DNA of 64,000 bases from Blastococcus sp. TF02A-26 (GCF_003319125.1 NZ_QOHG01000009.1:62001-126000), one strand, 5' to 3'. Counted from the stretch's first letter, positions 16,738 to 25,459 are shown. Program-made: numbers and translations. Notes: a model not told the origin generated them from the letters alone.

Positions 16738-16766
16738 GCGGGCAGTCTCGCCCAGCGCCGTCGGCC

Positions 16767-17240
16767 TCAGGCCCCGGGGGCGTCGCCGAAGGACCGCCAG
16801 GCGCTCTCGACATCGGCCAGCTCGGTCACCTCGGCGGGCAGCTTCCCGGCGACGACGTCGGCCAGCGTGACCTCCTCCAGGACCCGCCGGTAGGCCGCGC
16901 GGGCCGCCACCCACACCGCGGCGAGCGGCTCGGCGGTGCCCGGGTAGGAGACGTCCTCGGGGCGCCGCCCGTGCACCTCGGCGAGGAAGCCCTGCTCGAC
17001 CCGCATGACACGGGCGATCGAGATCTCCTCCGCGGGCAGCGCGAGCCGGTAGCCGCCCTCGCGGCCGCGCTGGCTGGTCACCAGCCGGGCGTGCTGCAGG
17101 TCGCCGAGGATGGACTGCAGGAACCGGGACGGGATGTCCTGCGCGGTGGCGATCTTGTCGCAGGTCAGCGCGCCCGGCGCGGCGGCGGCCAGCTCCAGGG
17201 CGGCGCGGACGGCGTAGTCGACCCGGGCGGTGATGCGCAT
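16767..17240 (-). CDS. Rrf2 family transcriptional regulator (CymR-like group)
   Basis: A 157-residue winged-helix regulator starting MRITARVDYAVRAALELA, the standard Rrf2 N-terminus, with the recognition helix around IPSRFLQSILGDLQHARLVTS and the wing at RGREGGYRLA. Only one cysteine (TCDK) is present, so the three-cysteine cluster site of IscR/NsrR is missing. That, and the position at the head of a sulfate-assimilation group, suggests a CymR-like role in cysteine metabolism; this is inference. Confidence 0.88.
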   Translation of the reverse strand: MRITARVDYAVRAALELAAAAPGALTCDKIATAQDIPSRFLQSILGDLQHARLVTSQRGREGGYRLALPAEEISIARVMRVEQGFLAEVHGRRPEDVSYPGTAEPLAAVWVAARAAYRRVLEEVTLADVVAGKLPAEVTELADVESAWRSFGDAPGA

Positions 17241-17283
17241 CGCCCCATCTTGCCGCCTCGCGGCCCTCTGTCAGGGTTGAGCG

Positions 17284-18045
17284 GTGCCCCAGCTGCGTTT
17301 CAGCACCCTCGTGGAGGCGCCGCTGACCGTCGCCTTCGACGTCGCGCGGGCCCTCGGCCGCCCCTGGGGCCGGCCGCTGGTCGAGGTGGAGTCGGAGCGG
17401 CCGTTCCGCGACGTGTACGCCGCGGGACCGCGCCGCGGCCAGGGCCGGCTGACCCACACGCGGCGGTTCACCCCGACCGCGGCGGGCACCGTCGTCGACG
17501 AGCAGCTGGACTGGGAGAGCGCGCTCCTCGGCGGCCTGGCGGACCGGCTGTGGCTGCGCCGCCGGGCGGCGCGGGCGATGCGGGCGCACCTGGACGCCTA
17601 TGCGGCCGCAGCCGCCCGTCGCGCGCTGGACGTCGTGCAGGTCGTCGGTGTGGCGCTGGTCGAGGGCGACCGGGTGCTCGTCGCGCAGCGCGCGGACGGG
17701 CCGTTCGCCGGCTGCTGGGAGTTCCCGGGCGGCAAGGTCGAGGCGGGGGAGTCCGACCTCGAGGGACTGGTCCGGGAGTGCCGCGAGGAACTGGGGGTCG
17801 AGGTCGCGCCGCAGGCGTTCCTCGGCGAGGTGCCGCTGGACGGCGTCGTCGGCGGTGGCGCCCCAGGCGCCTCGACGCTGCGGGTCTGGTGGGGACGCGT
17901 CGCCGCCGGGGTCGTGACGCCGCACGAGCACACGGAGCTGCGCTGGCTGCGGTCCGAGGAGCTGGACGGGCTGGACTGGATCGCCGCGGACCGGCCGCTG
18001 CTGCCCGCCGTCGCCGGACTGCTGGACCGGCTCGCCGCAGGCTGA
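17284..18045 (+). CDS. START-like domain fused to a MutT-type Nudix hydrolase
   Basis: A 253-residue two-domain protein. Residues 1-115 look like a small SRPBCC/DUF2505-type fold (LRFSTLVEAPLTVAFDVARALGR, RLTHTRRFTPT, VDEQLDWE). Residues 120-253 are a Nudix domain with a complete box: GGKVEAGESDLEGLV then RECREELGV matches Gx5Ex7REUxEExGU. The upstream DRVLVAQRADGPFAGCWEFPGG is typical of MutT/8-oxo-dGTPase and of CTP pyrophosphohydrolases. The GTG at 17284 lies just after the divergent Rrf2 gene. Sanitising oxidised nucleotides is likely; the purpose of the fusion is unknown. Confidence 0.82.
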   Translation: MPQLRFSTLVEAPLTVAFDVARALGRPWGRPLVEVESERPFRDVYAAGPRRGQGRLTHTRRFTPTAAGTVVDEQLDWESALLGGLADRLWLRRRAARAMRAHLDAYAAAAARRALDVVQVVGVALVEGDRVLVAQRADGPFAGCWEFPGGKVEAGESDLEGLVRECREELGVEVAPQAFLGEVPLDGVVGGGAPGASTLRVWWGRVAAGVVTPHEHTELRWLRSEELDGLDWIAADRPLLPAVAGLLDRLAAG

Positions 18046-18046
18046 A

Positions 18047-18095
18047 CGACGACGAGGGGGGTGCGGGCTCTCGGCCCGCACCCCCCTCGTCGTCG
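18047..18095. terminator. Strong bidirectional terminator, 22-bp perfect stem
   Basis: 18047-18068 and 18074-18095 are perfect inverted repeats of 22 bp around the loop TCTCG. The hairpin begins 2 bp after the Nudix stop codon and is 30 bp from the convergent csbD stop. Confidence 0.85.
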
Positions 18096-18124
18096 ACCCC
18101 GGCCGGGAGGCCGGGGTCAGTCGA

Positions 18125-18295
18125 TCACTTGAAGGCGTCCTTGATCTTCTCGCCGGCCTGCTTCAGGTTGCCGGCCGCCGAGTCCTTCTTGCCCTCGGCC
18201 TCCAGGTCGCGGTCGTGGGTGGCGGCACCCAGGGTCTCCTTGCCGCGCCCGGCCAGCTCCTGGGCCTTGTTGGCGATCTTGTCGTCGCTGCTCAT
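18125..18295 (-). CDS. CsbD family small stress protein
   Basis: A 56-residue hydrophilic protein: SSDDKIANKAQELAGRGKETLGAAT, then EGKKDSAAGNLKQAGEKIKDAFK. The repeated K-x3-G-K-E and GNLKQAGEK blocks are those of CsbD, a sigma-B-controlled protein of unknown function. The ATG at 18295 has GAGAGGAG upstream. A SigB-type promoter 33-58 bp upstream fits the family. Confidence 0.88.
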   Translation of the reverse strand: MSSDDKIANKAQELAGRGKETLGAATHDRDLEAEGKKDSAAGNLKQAGEKIKDAFK

Positions 18296-18327
18296 GGTCA
18301 GCTCCTCTCGTCGGCTTCCCCCGCGGC

Positions 18328-18353
18328 ATACCCGGTGCAGCCTGCGACGACAC
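18328..18353 (-). promoter_or_regulatory. SigB/SigF-type promoter of csbD
   Basis: Minus strand GTGT (18353-18350), 16-nt spacer, GGGTAT (18333-18328), matching GNNT-N14-16-GGGTA(C/T) exactly. It leaves a leader of about 25 nt with the ribosome site GAGAGGAG. Confidence 0.7.
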
Positions 18354-18648
18354 TCTGAGCGACGCCGCAATCCGTTCGGGTGTCCTCCGATGTGACCGCA
18401 ACGACTCCCGTCGAGGGGCCGTCCCCACGGAGGGCTTGCGGCGAGGCTGTGAGATCGTGAGCCGAGGTCACAAAAGGGCAACGCCGGTGGCACGCCCTCC
18501 GATGGCTCCTTAGCGTTGTCGGACGTGCACGGGGAGACCCCGCTCCGTTCACGTTCTCGACAGCTGACCGTCAGGGTCGCGGGCCGTGCTCCGGTCCCTG
18601 GCGACCAGTCCGTTCCCCCGCGTCAGCGGGACGAGAGAGGTCAACTCC
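18354..18648 (+). promoter_or_regulatory. Upstream region of the peptide ABC transporter operon
   Basis: About 300 bases without a convincing gene between the csbD promoter and dppA-like start. The clearest element is TAGCGT at 18511-18516, a good -10 hexamer, which would give a leader of about 125 nt. GAGAGG at 18633-18638 is the ribosome site of the binding-protein gene. A short ORF opening with GTG at 18525, 8 nt after the -10, runs into the binding-protein gene in another frame and looks fortuitous. Confidence 0.4.
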
Positions 18649-20268
18649 GTGGCATTCAACAAGCGCCCGTCCGCGCTCGTCGCGACGGCACTCGCCGGCG
18701 CGCTGCTGCTGTCCGCCTGTGGCGGCGGCAGTGACGACGGCGGCTCCGGTTCCGGTGGCGGCGGTGGTGGCGGCACGTTCACCGCCTACATCAACGAGCC
18801 CAAGAGCCCGCTCGTCCCCGGCAACACCACCGAGAGCGAGGGCGCGAAGGTCATCGCCGCCCTGTGGACCGGCCTGGTGGGCTTCGCCGAGGACGGCGAG
18901 GTCGAGTACTCCGGCGTCGCCGAGTCGATCGAGTCCGAGGACAACCAGAACTGGACGATCACCCTCAAGGACGGGTGGACGTTCCACGACGGCACGCCGG
19001 TGGACGCCCAGTCCTTCGTCGACGCCTGGAACTACACCGCCAACCCGCAGAACGCGCAGGACGGCGGCTCGTACCTGTCCCGCATCGCGGGCTTCGCCGA
19101 GCTCGAGGCCGGCACCGCGACCGAGCTCAGCGGGCTCGCGGTCGTCGACGACCTGACCTTCACCGTCCAGCTGCAGACGCCGTTCGCGCTGTTCCCGGCG
19201 GTCGTGGGCTACGACGCGTTCAACCCGCTGCCGGACGTCTTCTTCGAGGACCCCGACGCCTTCGGTACCAACCCGGTGGGCAACGGCCCCTTCCAGGCCG
19301 ACAGCGAGTACGTCCCCGGTCAGGGCATCACCCTGACCCGGTACGACGACTACGCCGGTGAGGACGCCGCGCAGGCCGACGGCATGGAGTTCATCGTCTA
19401 CGCCGACCAGGCCACCGCCTACACCGACGCCCAGGACGGCAACGTCGACATCGTCGACGTCATCCCGCCCGACGTGATCTCCGAGGCCGAGAGCGAGTTC
19501 GGCGACCGGTTCATCAACACCGAGGTCTCCCAGATCACCTACCTGGGCTTCCCCACCTACGACCAGCGCTTCGCCGACCCGCGGGTGCGCCAGGCCATCT
19601 CGATGGCCATCGACCGGGACGCCATCTCCACGGCGATCTTCGAGGGCACCCGCACCGCGGCCGACTCGTTCATCTCGCCGGTCGTCGACGGCTACCGCGA
19701 GGGCGCCTGCGAGTACTGCACCTTCGACGTCGACGCGGCCAACGCGCTCCTGGACGAGGCCGGTTTCGACCGCAGCCAGCCGGTGAACCTGTGGTTCAAC
19801 GCCGGCGGTGGCCACGACGCGTGGATGGAGGCGGTGGGCAACCAGCTGCGGCAGAACCTCGACGTGGACTTCAGCCTGCAGGGCAGCCTGGACTTCGCGC
19901 AGTACCTGCCGCTGGGTGAGACGAGGGGCTTCACCGGCCCGTTCCGCTACGGCTGGAGCTTCGACTACCCGGCCGCGGAGAGCTACCTGACCCCGCTGTT
20001 CACCCCGCAGGCCTTCCCGCCGATCGGGTCGAACTACCCGTTCTACGACAACCCCGAGGTCACCGACCTGATCAGCCAGGGTGACCAGGCGGCGACCGAG
20101 GAGGAGGCGATCGAGCTGTACCAGCAGGCCGAGGACCTCATCGCCGAGGACATGCCGATGGCGCCGCTGTTCTTCACCCAGATCCAGACCGTGCACACCG
20201 AGAACGTGAGCAACGTCCGGATCGACCTGTTCCAGCGGCCCGTCTGGTCCGAGGTCACCGTCAACTGA
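18649..20268 (+). CDS. Peptide/oligopeptide ABC transporter substrate-binding lipoprotein (SBP family 5)
   Basis: The extracytoplasmic receptor of the importer encoded downstream; 539 residues. It has a lipoprotein signal ending LLLSAC, a Gly/Ser-rich tether, then the family-5 core: WTITLKDGWTFHDGTPVDAQSFVDAWNYT, NPVGNGPFQ, DPRVRQAISMAIDRDAI, and ADSFISPVVDGY. The GTG at 18649 was chosen because GAGAGG precedes it and because it gives a normal signal peptide. The family binds peptides, nickel or glycosides; the ligand cannot be read from the sequence. A strong hairpin follows, before the permease genes. Confidence 0.92.
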   Translation: MAFNKRPSALVATALAGALLLSACGGGSDDGGSGSGGGGGGGTFTAYINEPKSPLVPGNTTESEGAKVIAALWTGLVGFAEDGEVEYSGVAESIESEDNQNWTITLKDGWTFHDGTPVDAQSFVDAWNYTANPQNAQDGGSYLSRIAGFAELEAGTATELSGLAVVDDLTFTVQLQTPFALFPAVVGYDAFNPLPDVFFEDPDAFGTNPVGNGPFQADSEYVPGQGITLTRYDDYAGEDAAQADGMEFIVYADQATAYTDAQDGNVDIVDVIPPDVISEAESEFGDRFINTEVSQITYLGFPTYDQRFADPRVRQAISMAIDRDAISTAIFEGTRTAADSFISPVVDGYREGACEYCTFDVDAANALLDEAGFDRSQPVNLWFNAGGGHDAWMEAVGNQLRQNLDVDFSLQGSLDFAQYLPLGETRGFTGPFRYGWSFDYPAAESYLTPLFTPQAFPPIGSNYPFYDNPEVTDLISQGDQAATEEEAIELYQQAEDLIAEDMPMAPLFFTQIQTVHTENVSNVRIDLFQRPVWSEVTVN

Positions 20269-20308
20269 CGGTCGGCGACCGACCGCTGGCAGGACCGCAC
20301 CACACCCA

Positions 20309-20349
20309 CCGCCGGGGGCGTCCGTCTCTCAGACGGGCGTCCCCGGCGG
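20309..20349 (+). terminator. Intra-operon hairpin (attenuator / mRNA stabiliser)
   Basis: A 19-bp stem (20309-20327 with 20331-20349) with two G-U pairs and a CTC loop, in the 161-bp gap between the binding-protein gene and the first permease gene. A partial terminator or 3' stabiliser here would let the binding protein be made in excess of the membrane components. Confidence 0.65.
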
Positions 20350-20429
20350 CGCGTGCGCCGCCGAACCCGCACGATGGACACCGGCGTCGGGGCAGCTCAC
20401 CACCGACGCACCACACCCCCGGGGGGACC

Positions 20430-21353
20430 ATGGGCCGCTACATCGCGCGCCGACTGCTGCTGATCATCCCGGTGCTGCTCGGCGCTTCCTTCCTGATCTT
20501 CGCGATGGTCTACGCCCTCCCCGGCGACCCCATCCGCGCGCTCGCCGGCGACCGCCCGATCTCCCCGGCCGTCGTCGAGGTCCTGACCGAGCGGTTCAAC
20601 CTCAACGACCCGCTGTGGGTGCAGTACTGGGAGTACCTGAAGGGCCTGTTGTCCGGTGACCTGGGCACCGACTTCCGCGGCCGGCCCGTCCTGGACACCA
20701 TCGAGCGGACCCTGCCGGTCACCATCCGGCTGACCCTCGTCGCGATCCTGTTCGAGGCGGTCATCGGCCTCGTCGCCGGCGTGCTGGCCGGGATCCGCCG
20801 CAACGGGTTCCTGGACAACCTGGTGCTCGTCTCGACGACGGTGATCGTGTCGATCCCGATCCTGGTGCTCGCGTTCATCGCGCAGCTGCTGTTCGGGCTG
20901 AAGCTCGGCTGGTTCCCCATCGCCGGCACCCGCGACGGCTGGTACGGCTACGTCCTGCCCGGCCTGGTGCTCGCCTCGGGCTCGCTGGCCTACGTGGCCC
21001 GGCTGACCCGCACCAGCGTGGCGGAGAACCTGCGGGCCGACTACGTCCGGACGGCCAGGGCCAAGGGGCTGCCGAGGAGCCGGGTCATCGTCCAGCACAC
21101 GCTGCGCAACAGCCTGATCCCGGTCGTCACCTTCATCGGTGCCGACATCGGGAGCCTGCTGGGCGGCGCGATCGTCACCGAGACGGTGTTCAACCTCCCC
21201 GGCATCGGCCGCGAGGTCTTCGACTCCATCCGCTCCCAGGAGGGCGCGGTCGTCGTCGGCATCGTGACCCTGATGGTCTTCTTCTTCATCTTCTTCAACC
21301 TGGTGGTCGACGTGCTCTACGCCGTCCTGGACCCGAGGATCCGCTATGACTGA
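20430..21353 (+). CDS. Peptide ABC transporter permease, DppB type
   Basis: A 307-residue inner-membrane permease with six transmembrane segments. It starts MGRYIARRLLLIIPVLLG, has the conserved FGLNDPL-like FNLNDPLWVQYWEYLKGLLSGDLG, and the EAA-type loop VRTARAKGLPRSRVIVQHTLRNSLIPV that contacts the ATPase. The C-terminus overlaps the next permease gene by 8 bases. Part of the binding protein-B-C-D-F operon. Confidence 0.94.
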   Translation: MGRYIARRLLLIIPVLLGASFLIFAMVYALPGDPIRALAGDRPISPAVVEVLTERFNLNDPLWVQYWEYLKGLLSGDLGTDFRGRPVLDTIERTLPVTIRLTLVAILFEAVIGLVAGVLAGIRRNGFLDNLVLVSTTVIVSIPILVLAFIAQLLFGLKLGWFPIAGTRDGWYGYVLPGLVLASGSLAYVARLTRTSVAENLRADYVRTARAKGLPRSRVIVQHTLRNSLIPVVTFIGADIGSLLGGAIVTETVFNLPGIGREVFDSIRSQEGAVVVGIVTLMVFFFIFFNLVVDVLYAVLDPRIRYD

Positions 21354-22317
21354 CCAGCAGCAGGCCGACCTGCGCCACGACGAGGTCCAGGCCGGGACGA
21401 CGACCGGGCTGGCCAGCCCCTCGGTCGACGTCACCAGCGACCGGCAGAACAGCCTGTGGTCCGACGCCTGGGCCTACCTCAAGCGCAGCGTCTTCTTCTG
21501 GATCGGCGCCGTCCTCACGCTGCTGTTCATCGTGATGGCGGTCTTCCCGCAGCTGTTCGCGCGCGGCCAGGACCCGCGGGCCTGCGACCTGGCCAACTCC
21601 AAGGCCAGGCCCTCGGCCGACCACTGGTTCGGCTACGACGTCCAGGGCTGCGACTACATGTCCAACGTCGTCTACGGGGCGCGGAACTCGCTGATCATCG
21701 GCATCTTCGCCGTGCTCGTCGTCCTCGTGCTGGGCGTCGTGGTCGGCGCGATCGCGGGCTACTTCGGCGGCGTGACCGACGGCGTCCTGTCCCGGATCGC
21801 GGACATCTTCTACGCACTGCCGCTCATCCTCGGCGCGCTGGTCCTGCTCCGCGTCGGCCCGCAGACCGACATCCCGATCATCAACTCGCGCGGTCCCGGA
21901 GCCGTGGCGCTGGCGCTGGCGCTGTTCGGCTGGATGACGGCGATGCGGCTGGTCCGCTCGCAGGTGATCGCGGTGAAGAGCTCCGACTACGTCGCCGCCG
22001 CGCGCGCGATGGGGGCCTCGAACAGCCGCATCCTGGTCCGGCACATCCTGCCCAACGCCGTGGCCCCGGTGCTCGTCTACACGACCATCACCATCGGCGT
22101 GCTCATCGCCGCGGAGGCGACGCTGACCTACCTCGGCGTCGGCCTGCAACGACCGGCGTTCTCGTGGGGTCTGCAGATCGAGGCCGGCCAGGACTCGATC
22201 CGCAGCGCCCCGCACCTGGTGCTGTTCCCCAGCATCGTCCTGACCCTGACCGTGATGGCCTTCATCATGATGGGCGACGCCCTGCGCGACGCCCTCGACC
22301 CGAGGCAGCGCGCATGA
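21346..22317 (+). CDS. Peptide ABC transporter permease, DppC type
   Basis: A 323-residue permease with a long hydrophilic N-terminus, then six transmembrane segments. Marks are DHWFGYDVQGCDYMSNVVYGARNSL near residue 85, the coupling loop YVAAARAMGASNSRILVRHILPNAVAPV, and the ending GDALRDALDPRQRA typical of DppC/OppC. It overlaps the upstream permease by 8 bases and the ATPase gene by four (ATGA). Confidence 0.94.
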   Translation: MTDQQQADLRHDEVQAGTTTGLASPSVDVTSDRQNSLWSDAWAYLKRSVFFWIGAVLTLLFIVMAVFPQLFARGQDPRACDLANSKARPSADHWFGYDVQGCDYMSNVVYGARNSLIIGIFAVLVVLVLGVVVGAIAGYFGGVTDGVLSRIADIFYALPLILGALVLLRVGPQTDIPIINSRGPGAVALALALFGWMTAMRLVRSQVIAVKSSDYVAAARAMGASNSRILVRHILPNAVAPVLVYTTITIGVLIAAEATLTYLGVGLQRPAFSWGLQIEAGQDSIRSAPHLVLFPSIVLTLTVMAFIMMGDALRDALDPRQRA

Positions 22318-23360
22318 CCCTCCCGCAGACCACCACCGCCGCCGGCGTCCCCGCCCCGGGCACCCCGCTGCTCGAGGTGGACGACCTGCACGTCGAGTTC
22401 CGCCAGCGGTCCGGCGTCGTCCACGCCGTCAACGGTGTCAGCTACGAGCTGGCCGCCGGGCAGACGCTGGCCATCCTCGGCGAGTCCGGCTCCGGGAAGT
22501 CGGTCTCCGCGCAGGCGATCATGGGCATCCTCGACACCCCGCCTGCGGTGATCCGCGGCGGCATCCGGTTCGAGGGCCGCGACCTGCTCACCATGTCGGC
22601 CGAGGACCAGCGCAAGATCCGCGGCCCCGGCATCTCGATGATCTTCCAGGACGCCCTGTCGTCGCTGAACCCCGTCTACAGCGTGGGCTGGCAGATCGGC
22701 GAGATGTTCCGGGTGCACCGCGGCGCCTCCCGCAAGGAGGCCAAACGGAAGGCCGTCGAGCTGATGGACCGCGTGCGGATCCCGGCCGCGGCCCGGCGGG
22801 TGGACGACTACCCGCACCAGTTCTCCGGCGGCATGCGGCAGCGCGTGATGATCGCGATGGCGATCGCGCTCGACCCGCGGATCCTCATCGCCGACGAGCC
22901 GACGACGGCGCTCGACGTCACCGTGCAGGCGCAGGTCATGGACCTGCTCAAGGACCTGCAGCGGGAGACCGGGATGGGCCTGATCCTCATCACCCACGAC
23001 CTCGGCGTGGTCAACGAGGTCGCCGACGACGTCGCGGTCATGTACGCCGGCCGCATCGTCGAGCGCGGCACCGTGGACGACGTCTTCACCGACGCCGCGC
23101 ACCCCTACACCGACGGGCTGATGAAGTCGGTGCCGCAGGTCGAGGCCAAGGGCGGCCGCCTGCAGCCGATCACCGGCCAGCCGCCGAACCTGGCGGCCAT
23201 CCCGGGTGGGTGTCCGTTCCACCCGCGCTGCTCCCACCGCCGGCTGGGCGCCGCCGCGGCCCCGGGCCGGGAGTGCGCCACCGACGTCCCGCCGCTGCGC
23301 CTGGTCGCCCCGGGCCGCGAGGCGGCCTGCCACTACAGCGAGGAGGTGCTCGGTGTCTGA
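22314..23360 (+). CDS. Peptide ABC transporter ATP-binding protein, DppD type
   Basis: A 348-residue ATPase with Walker A GESGSGKSV, signature FSGGMRQRV, Walker B ILIADEPTTALD, and the C-terminal oligopeptide-transporter domain carrying the GGCPFHPRCSHR motif (cysteine pattern associated with an iron-sulfur centre in DppD). The ATG at 22314 overlaps the preceding stop. A 25-codon ORF bridges it to the next ATPase gene. Confidence 0.94.
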   Translation: MTLPQTTTAAGVPAPGTPLLEVDDLHVEFRQRSGVVHAVNGVSYELAAGQTLAILGESGSGKSVSAQAIMGILDTPPAVIRGGIRFEGRDLLTMSAEDQRKIRGPGISMIFQDALSSLNPVYSVGWQIGEMFRVHRGASRKEAKRKAVELMDRVRIPAAARRVDDYPHQFSGGMRQRVMIAMAIALDPRILIADEPTTALDVTVQAQVMDLLKDLQRETGMGLILITHDLGVVNEVADDVAVMYAGRIVERGTVDDVFTDAAHPYTDGLMKSVPQVEAKGGRLQPITGQPPNLAAIPGGCPFHPRCSHRRLGAAAAPGRECATDVPPLRLVAPGREAACHYSEEVLGV

Positions 23361-23430
23361 CGACAGCCGCGGGAGCATCGCAGCGAGGAACGAGCGAGGA
23401 GCGGACCGGGGCGCGGAGGCAGACCGATGA
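23353..23430 (+). CDS. Possible 25-residue coupling ORF between the two ATPase genes
   Basis: GTG 23353 lies 6 nt after an AGGAGG sequence, overlaps the end of the upstream ATPase gene in another frame, and runs to TGA 23428-23430, which overlaps the ATG of the downstream ATPase (ATGA). The peptide is hydrophilic ([16 protein letters not shown]...), matches no family I know, and would mainly serve to carry ribosomes across the 66-bp gap. Alternatively the gap is simply an untranslated insertion. Confidence 0.35.
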   Translation: MSDDSRGSIAARNERGADRGAEADR

Positions 23431-24512
23431 CATCGCCTGAGTCCGAGCGGGACCGCGAGGTCGCCCAGGCCCGGGCGGCCGCCGCGCCACAGCCGGCCTC
23501 CGGTGAGGCGCTGCTGGAGATCCGCGGGCTGCAGAAGCACTTCCCGCTCACCCAGGGCGTCGTCTTCAAGCGGACCGTCGGTCACGTGCGCGCCGTCGAC
23601 GGCGTGGACCTGACGCTGCGCCGCGGCGAGACCGTCGGCCTGGTCGGCGAGTCCGGCTGCGGCAAGTCGACGGTGTCGAAGCTGCTGGTCGCGCTGGAGA
23701 AGCCGACCGGCGGGTCGATCGTCTACAAGGGGACGGACGTCGCCGGCCTGTCCGGGCGCGCGCTCAAGGACTACCGGCGCGAGGTCCAGATCATCTTCCA
23801 GGACCCCTACGCGTCGCTGAACCCGCGGATGACCGTCGGCGACATCGTCGCGGAGGGCTGGTCGGTGCACGCCGACGTCGCCCCGAAGAAGGGCCGGCTG
23901 CAGCGCACGCAGGAGCTGCTGGACCGGGTCGGGCTCAACCCCGACTACGTGAACCGCTACCCGCACCAGTTCTCCGGTGGTCAGCGGCAGCGCATCGGCA
24001 TCGCCCGCGCCCTGGCGCTGCGGCCGGAGGTCATCGTCTGCGACGAGCCGGTCTCCGCGCTGGACGTCTCCGTCCAGGCGCAGGTCGTGAACCTGCTCGA
24101 GGACCTGCAGGACGAGTTCGGGCTGTCCTACCTCTTCATCGCCCACGACCTGTCGGTGGTGCGGCACATCTCCGACCGGGTCGCCGTCATGTACCTCGGC
24201 TCGATCGTCGAGGAGGGCACCGACGAGCAGGTCTACACGACCCCGTCCCACCCGTACACGCAGGCGCTGCTGTCGTCGGTCCCGCTGCACGAGCCGCACC
24301 TGCGCGGTCAGAAGGACCGGATCCTGCTGCAGGGCGACGTCCCGAGCCCGGCCGACCCGCCCTCGGGCTGCCGCTTCCGCACCCGCTGCTGGAAGGCCCA
24401 GGACATCTGCGCGCAGGAGCCGCCGGCGCTCGTGGACCGCGGTCAGGGCCACCCCGCCGCCTGCCACTTCGCCGAGGCCCGCACCGTCGTCCCCGTCGAG
24501 GTCGTCGAGTAG
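23427..24512 (+). CDS. Peptide ABC transporter ATP-binding protein, DppF type
   Basis: A 361-residue ATPase completing the importer. Walker A is GESGCGKST, the signature FSGGQRQRI, Walker [13 protein letters not shown]; the C-terminal extension has the [16 protein letters not shown] cysteine motif. Its start ATG 23427 overlaps the stop of a 25-codon ORF. The N-terminal 25 residues are charged and variable. Confidence 0.94.
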   Translation: MTSPESERDREVAQARAAAAPQPASGEALLEIRGLQKHFPLTQGVVFKRTVGHVRAVDGVDLTLRRGETVGLVGESGCGKSTVSKLLVALEKPTGGSIVYKGTDVAGLSGRALKDYRREVQIIFQDPYASLNPRMTVGDIVAEGWSVHADVAPKKGRLQRTQELLDRVGLNPDYVNRYPHQFSGGQRQRIGIARALALRPEVIVCDEPVSALDVSVQAQVVNLLEDLQDEFGLSYLFIAHDLSVVRHISDRVAVMYLGSIVEEGTDEQVYTTPSHPYTQALLSSVPLHEPHLRGQKDRILLQGDVPSPADPPSGCRFRTRCWKAQDICAQEPPALVDRGQGHPAACHFAEARTVVPVEVVE

Positions 24513-24559
24513 GTCCCGCTGCCTCGGCCGGGGACGGCGACGGGGGAGAATGGCCCACC

Positions 24560-25459
24560 GTGACCTCCGCTGACCGCCGCCTGCTGCTGGTGCACGCCCA
24601 TCCCGACGACGAGACGATCAACAACGGCGCCACGATGGCCCGTTACGTCGCCGAGGGTGCCCAGGTCACGCTGCTGACCTGCACGCTGGGCGAGGAGGGC
24701 GAGGTCCTCGTCCCCGAGCTCGCCCAGCTGGCCGCCGACTCCGCCGACCAGCTCGGCGGGTTCCGGATCGGGGAGCTGTCGGCGGCCATGACGGCGCTCG
24801 GGGTCACGGACTGGCGGTTCCTCGGCGGCGCGGGGCGCTACCGCGACTCCGGGATGATCGGCACCCCGGCGAACGAGAAGCCGCGGGCCTTCTGGAACGC
24901 CGACCTCGACGAGGCGATCGGGCACGCCGTCGCCGTCGTCCGCGAGACCAGGCCGCAGGTCGTCGTCACCTACGACGAGAACGGCGGCTACGGCCACCCC
25001 GACCACATCCAGGCCCACCGCGTGGCCATGGGCGCGGTCGCGGCGGCCGCCGACCCGGCCTACCGCCCCGACCTCGGCGAGCCGTGGCAGGTGGCGAAGG
25101 TCTACTGGTGCTGCGTGCCCCGGTCGGTGCTCCGGGCGGGCGCGGAGCAGATGGCGTCGCTGGGGGAGGCCTCCCCGTTCGAGCAGCTGGGCGCGATCGA
25201 GGACATCCCCTTCGCCGTCGCCGACGAGGTGGTCACCGCCGCGGTCGACGGGCGGGCGCACGCCGGGGCCAAGGACGCCGCCATGCGCGCGCACGCCACG
25301 CAGATCACCGTCGACGGACCGTTCTTCGCGCTGTCGAACAACTTCGGCCAGGAGGTGCTCGGCGTCGAGTACTACCGCCTGGTCGCCGGGGAGCGCGGGC
25401 CGGCCGGGGACGCGCCGAACGGCTGGGAGGACGACCTGTTCGCGGGTCTGCCCGGGTGA
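24560..25459 (+). CDS. mshB: N-acetyl-1-D-myo-inosityl-2-amino-2-deoxy-alpha-D-glucopyranoside deacetylase
   Basis: Second enzyme of mycothiol synthesis, a zinc-dependent deacetylase removing acetate from GlcNAc-inositol; 299 residues, the size of M. tuberculosis MshB. Zinc-site motifs are AHPDDE (residues 13-18) and HPDHIQAH (about 151-158), with the conserved GGYGHPDH context. GAGAAT at 24546-24551 ends 8 nt before the GTG start, so the mRNA may be leaderless. The stop overlaps the following membrane-protein gene, and the ferredoxin and dapC genes follow, as in the Rv1170-Rv1178 region. Confidence 0.95.
   Translation: MTSADRRLLLVHAHPDDETINNGATMARYVAEGAQVTLLTCTLGEEGEVLVPELAQLAADSADQLGGFRIGELSAAMTALGVTDWRFLGGAGRYRDSGMIGTPANEKPRAFWNADLDEAIGHAVAVVRETRPQVVVTYDENGGYGHPDHIQAHRVAMGAVAAAADPAYRPDLGEPWQVAKVYWCCVPRSVLRAGAEQMASLGEASPFEQLGAIEDIPFAVADEVVTAAVDGRAHAGAKDAAMRAHATQITVDGPFFALSNNFGQEVLGVEYYRLVAGERGPAGDAPNGWEDDLFAGLPG

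Noticed and set aside
18516-18734. Short ORF starting 8 nt after the TAGCGT element before the importer operon
   Set aside because: It runs through the ribosome site and signal-peptide region of the binding-protein gene in another frame and has an Arg-rich shadow-like composition.
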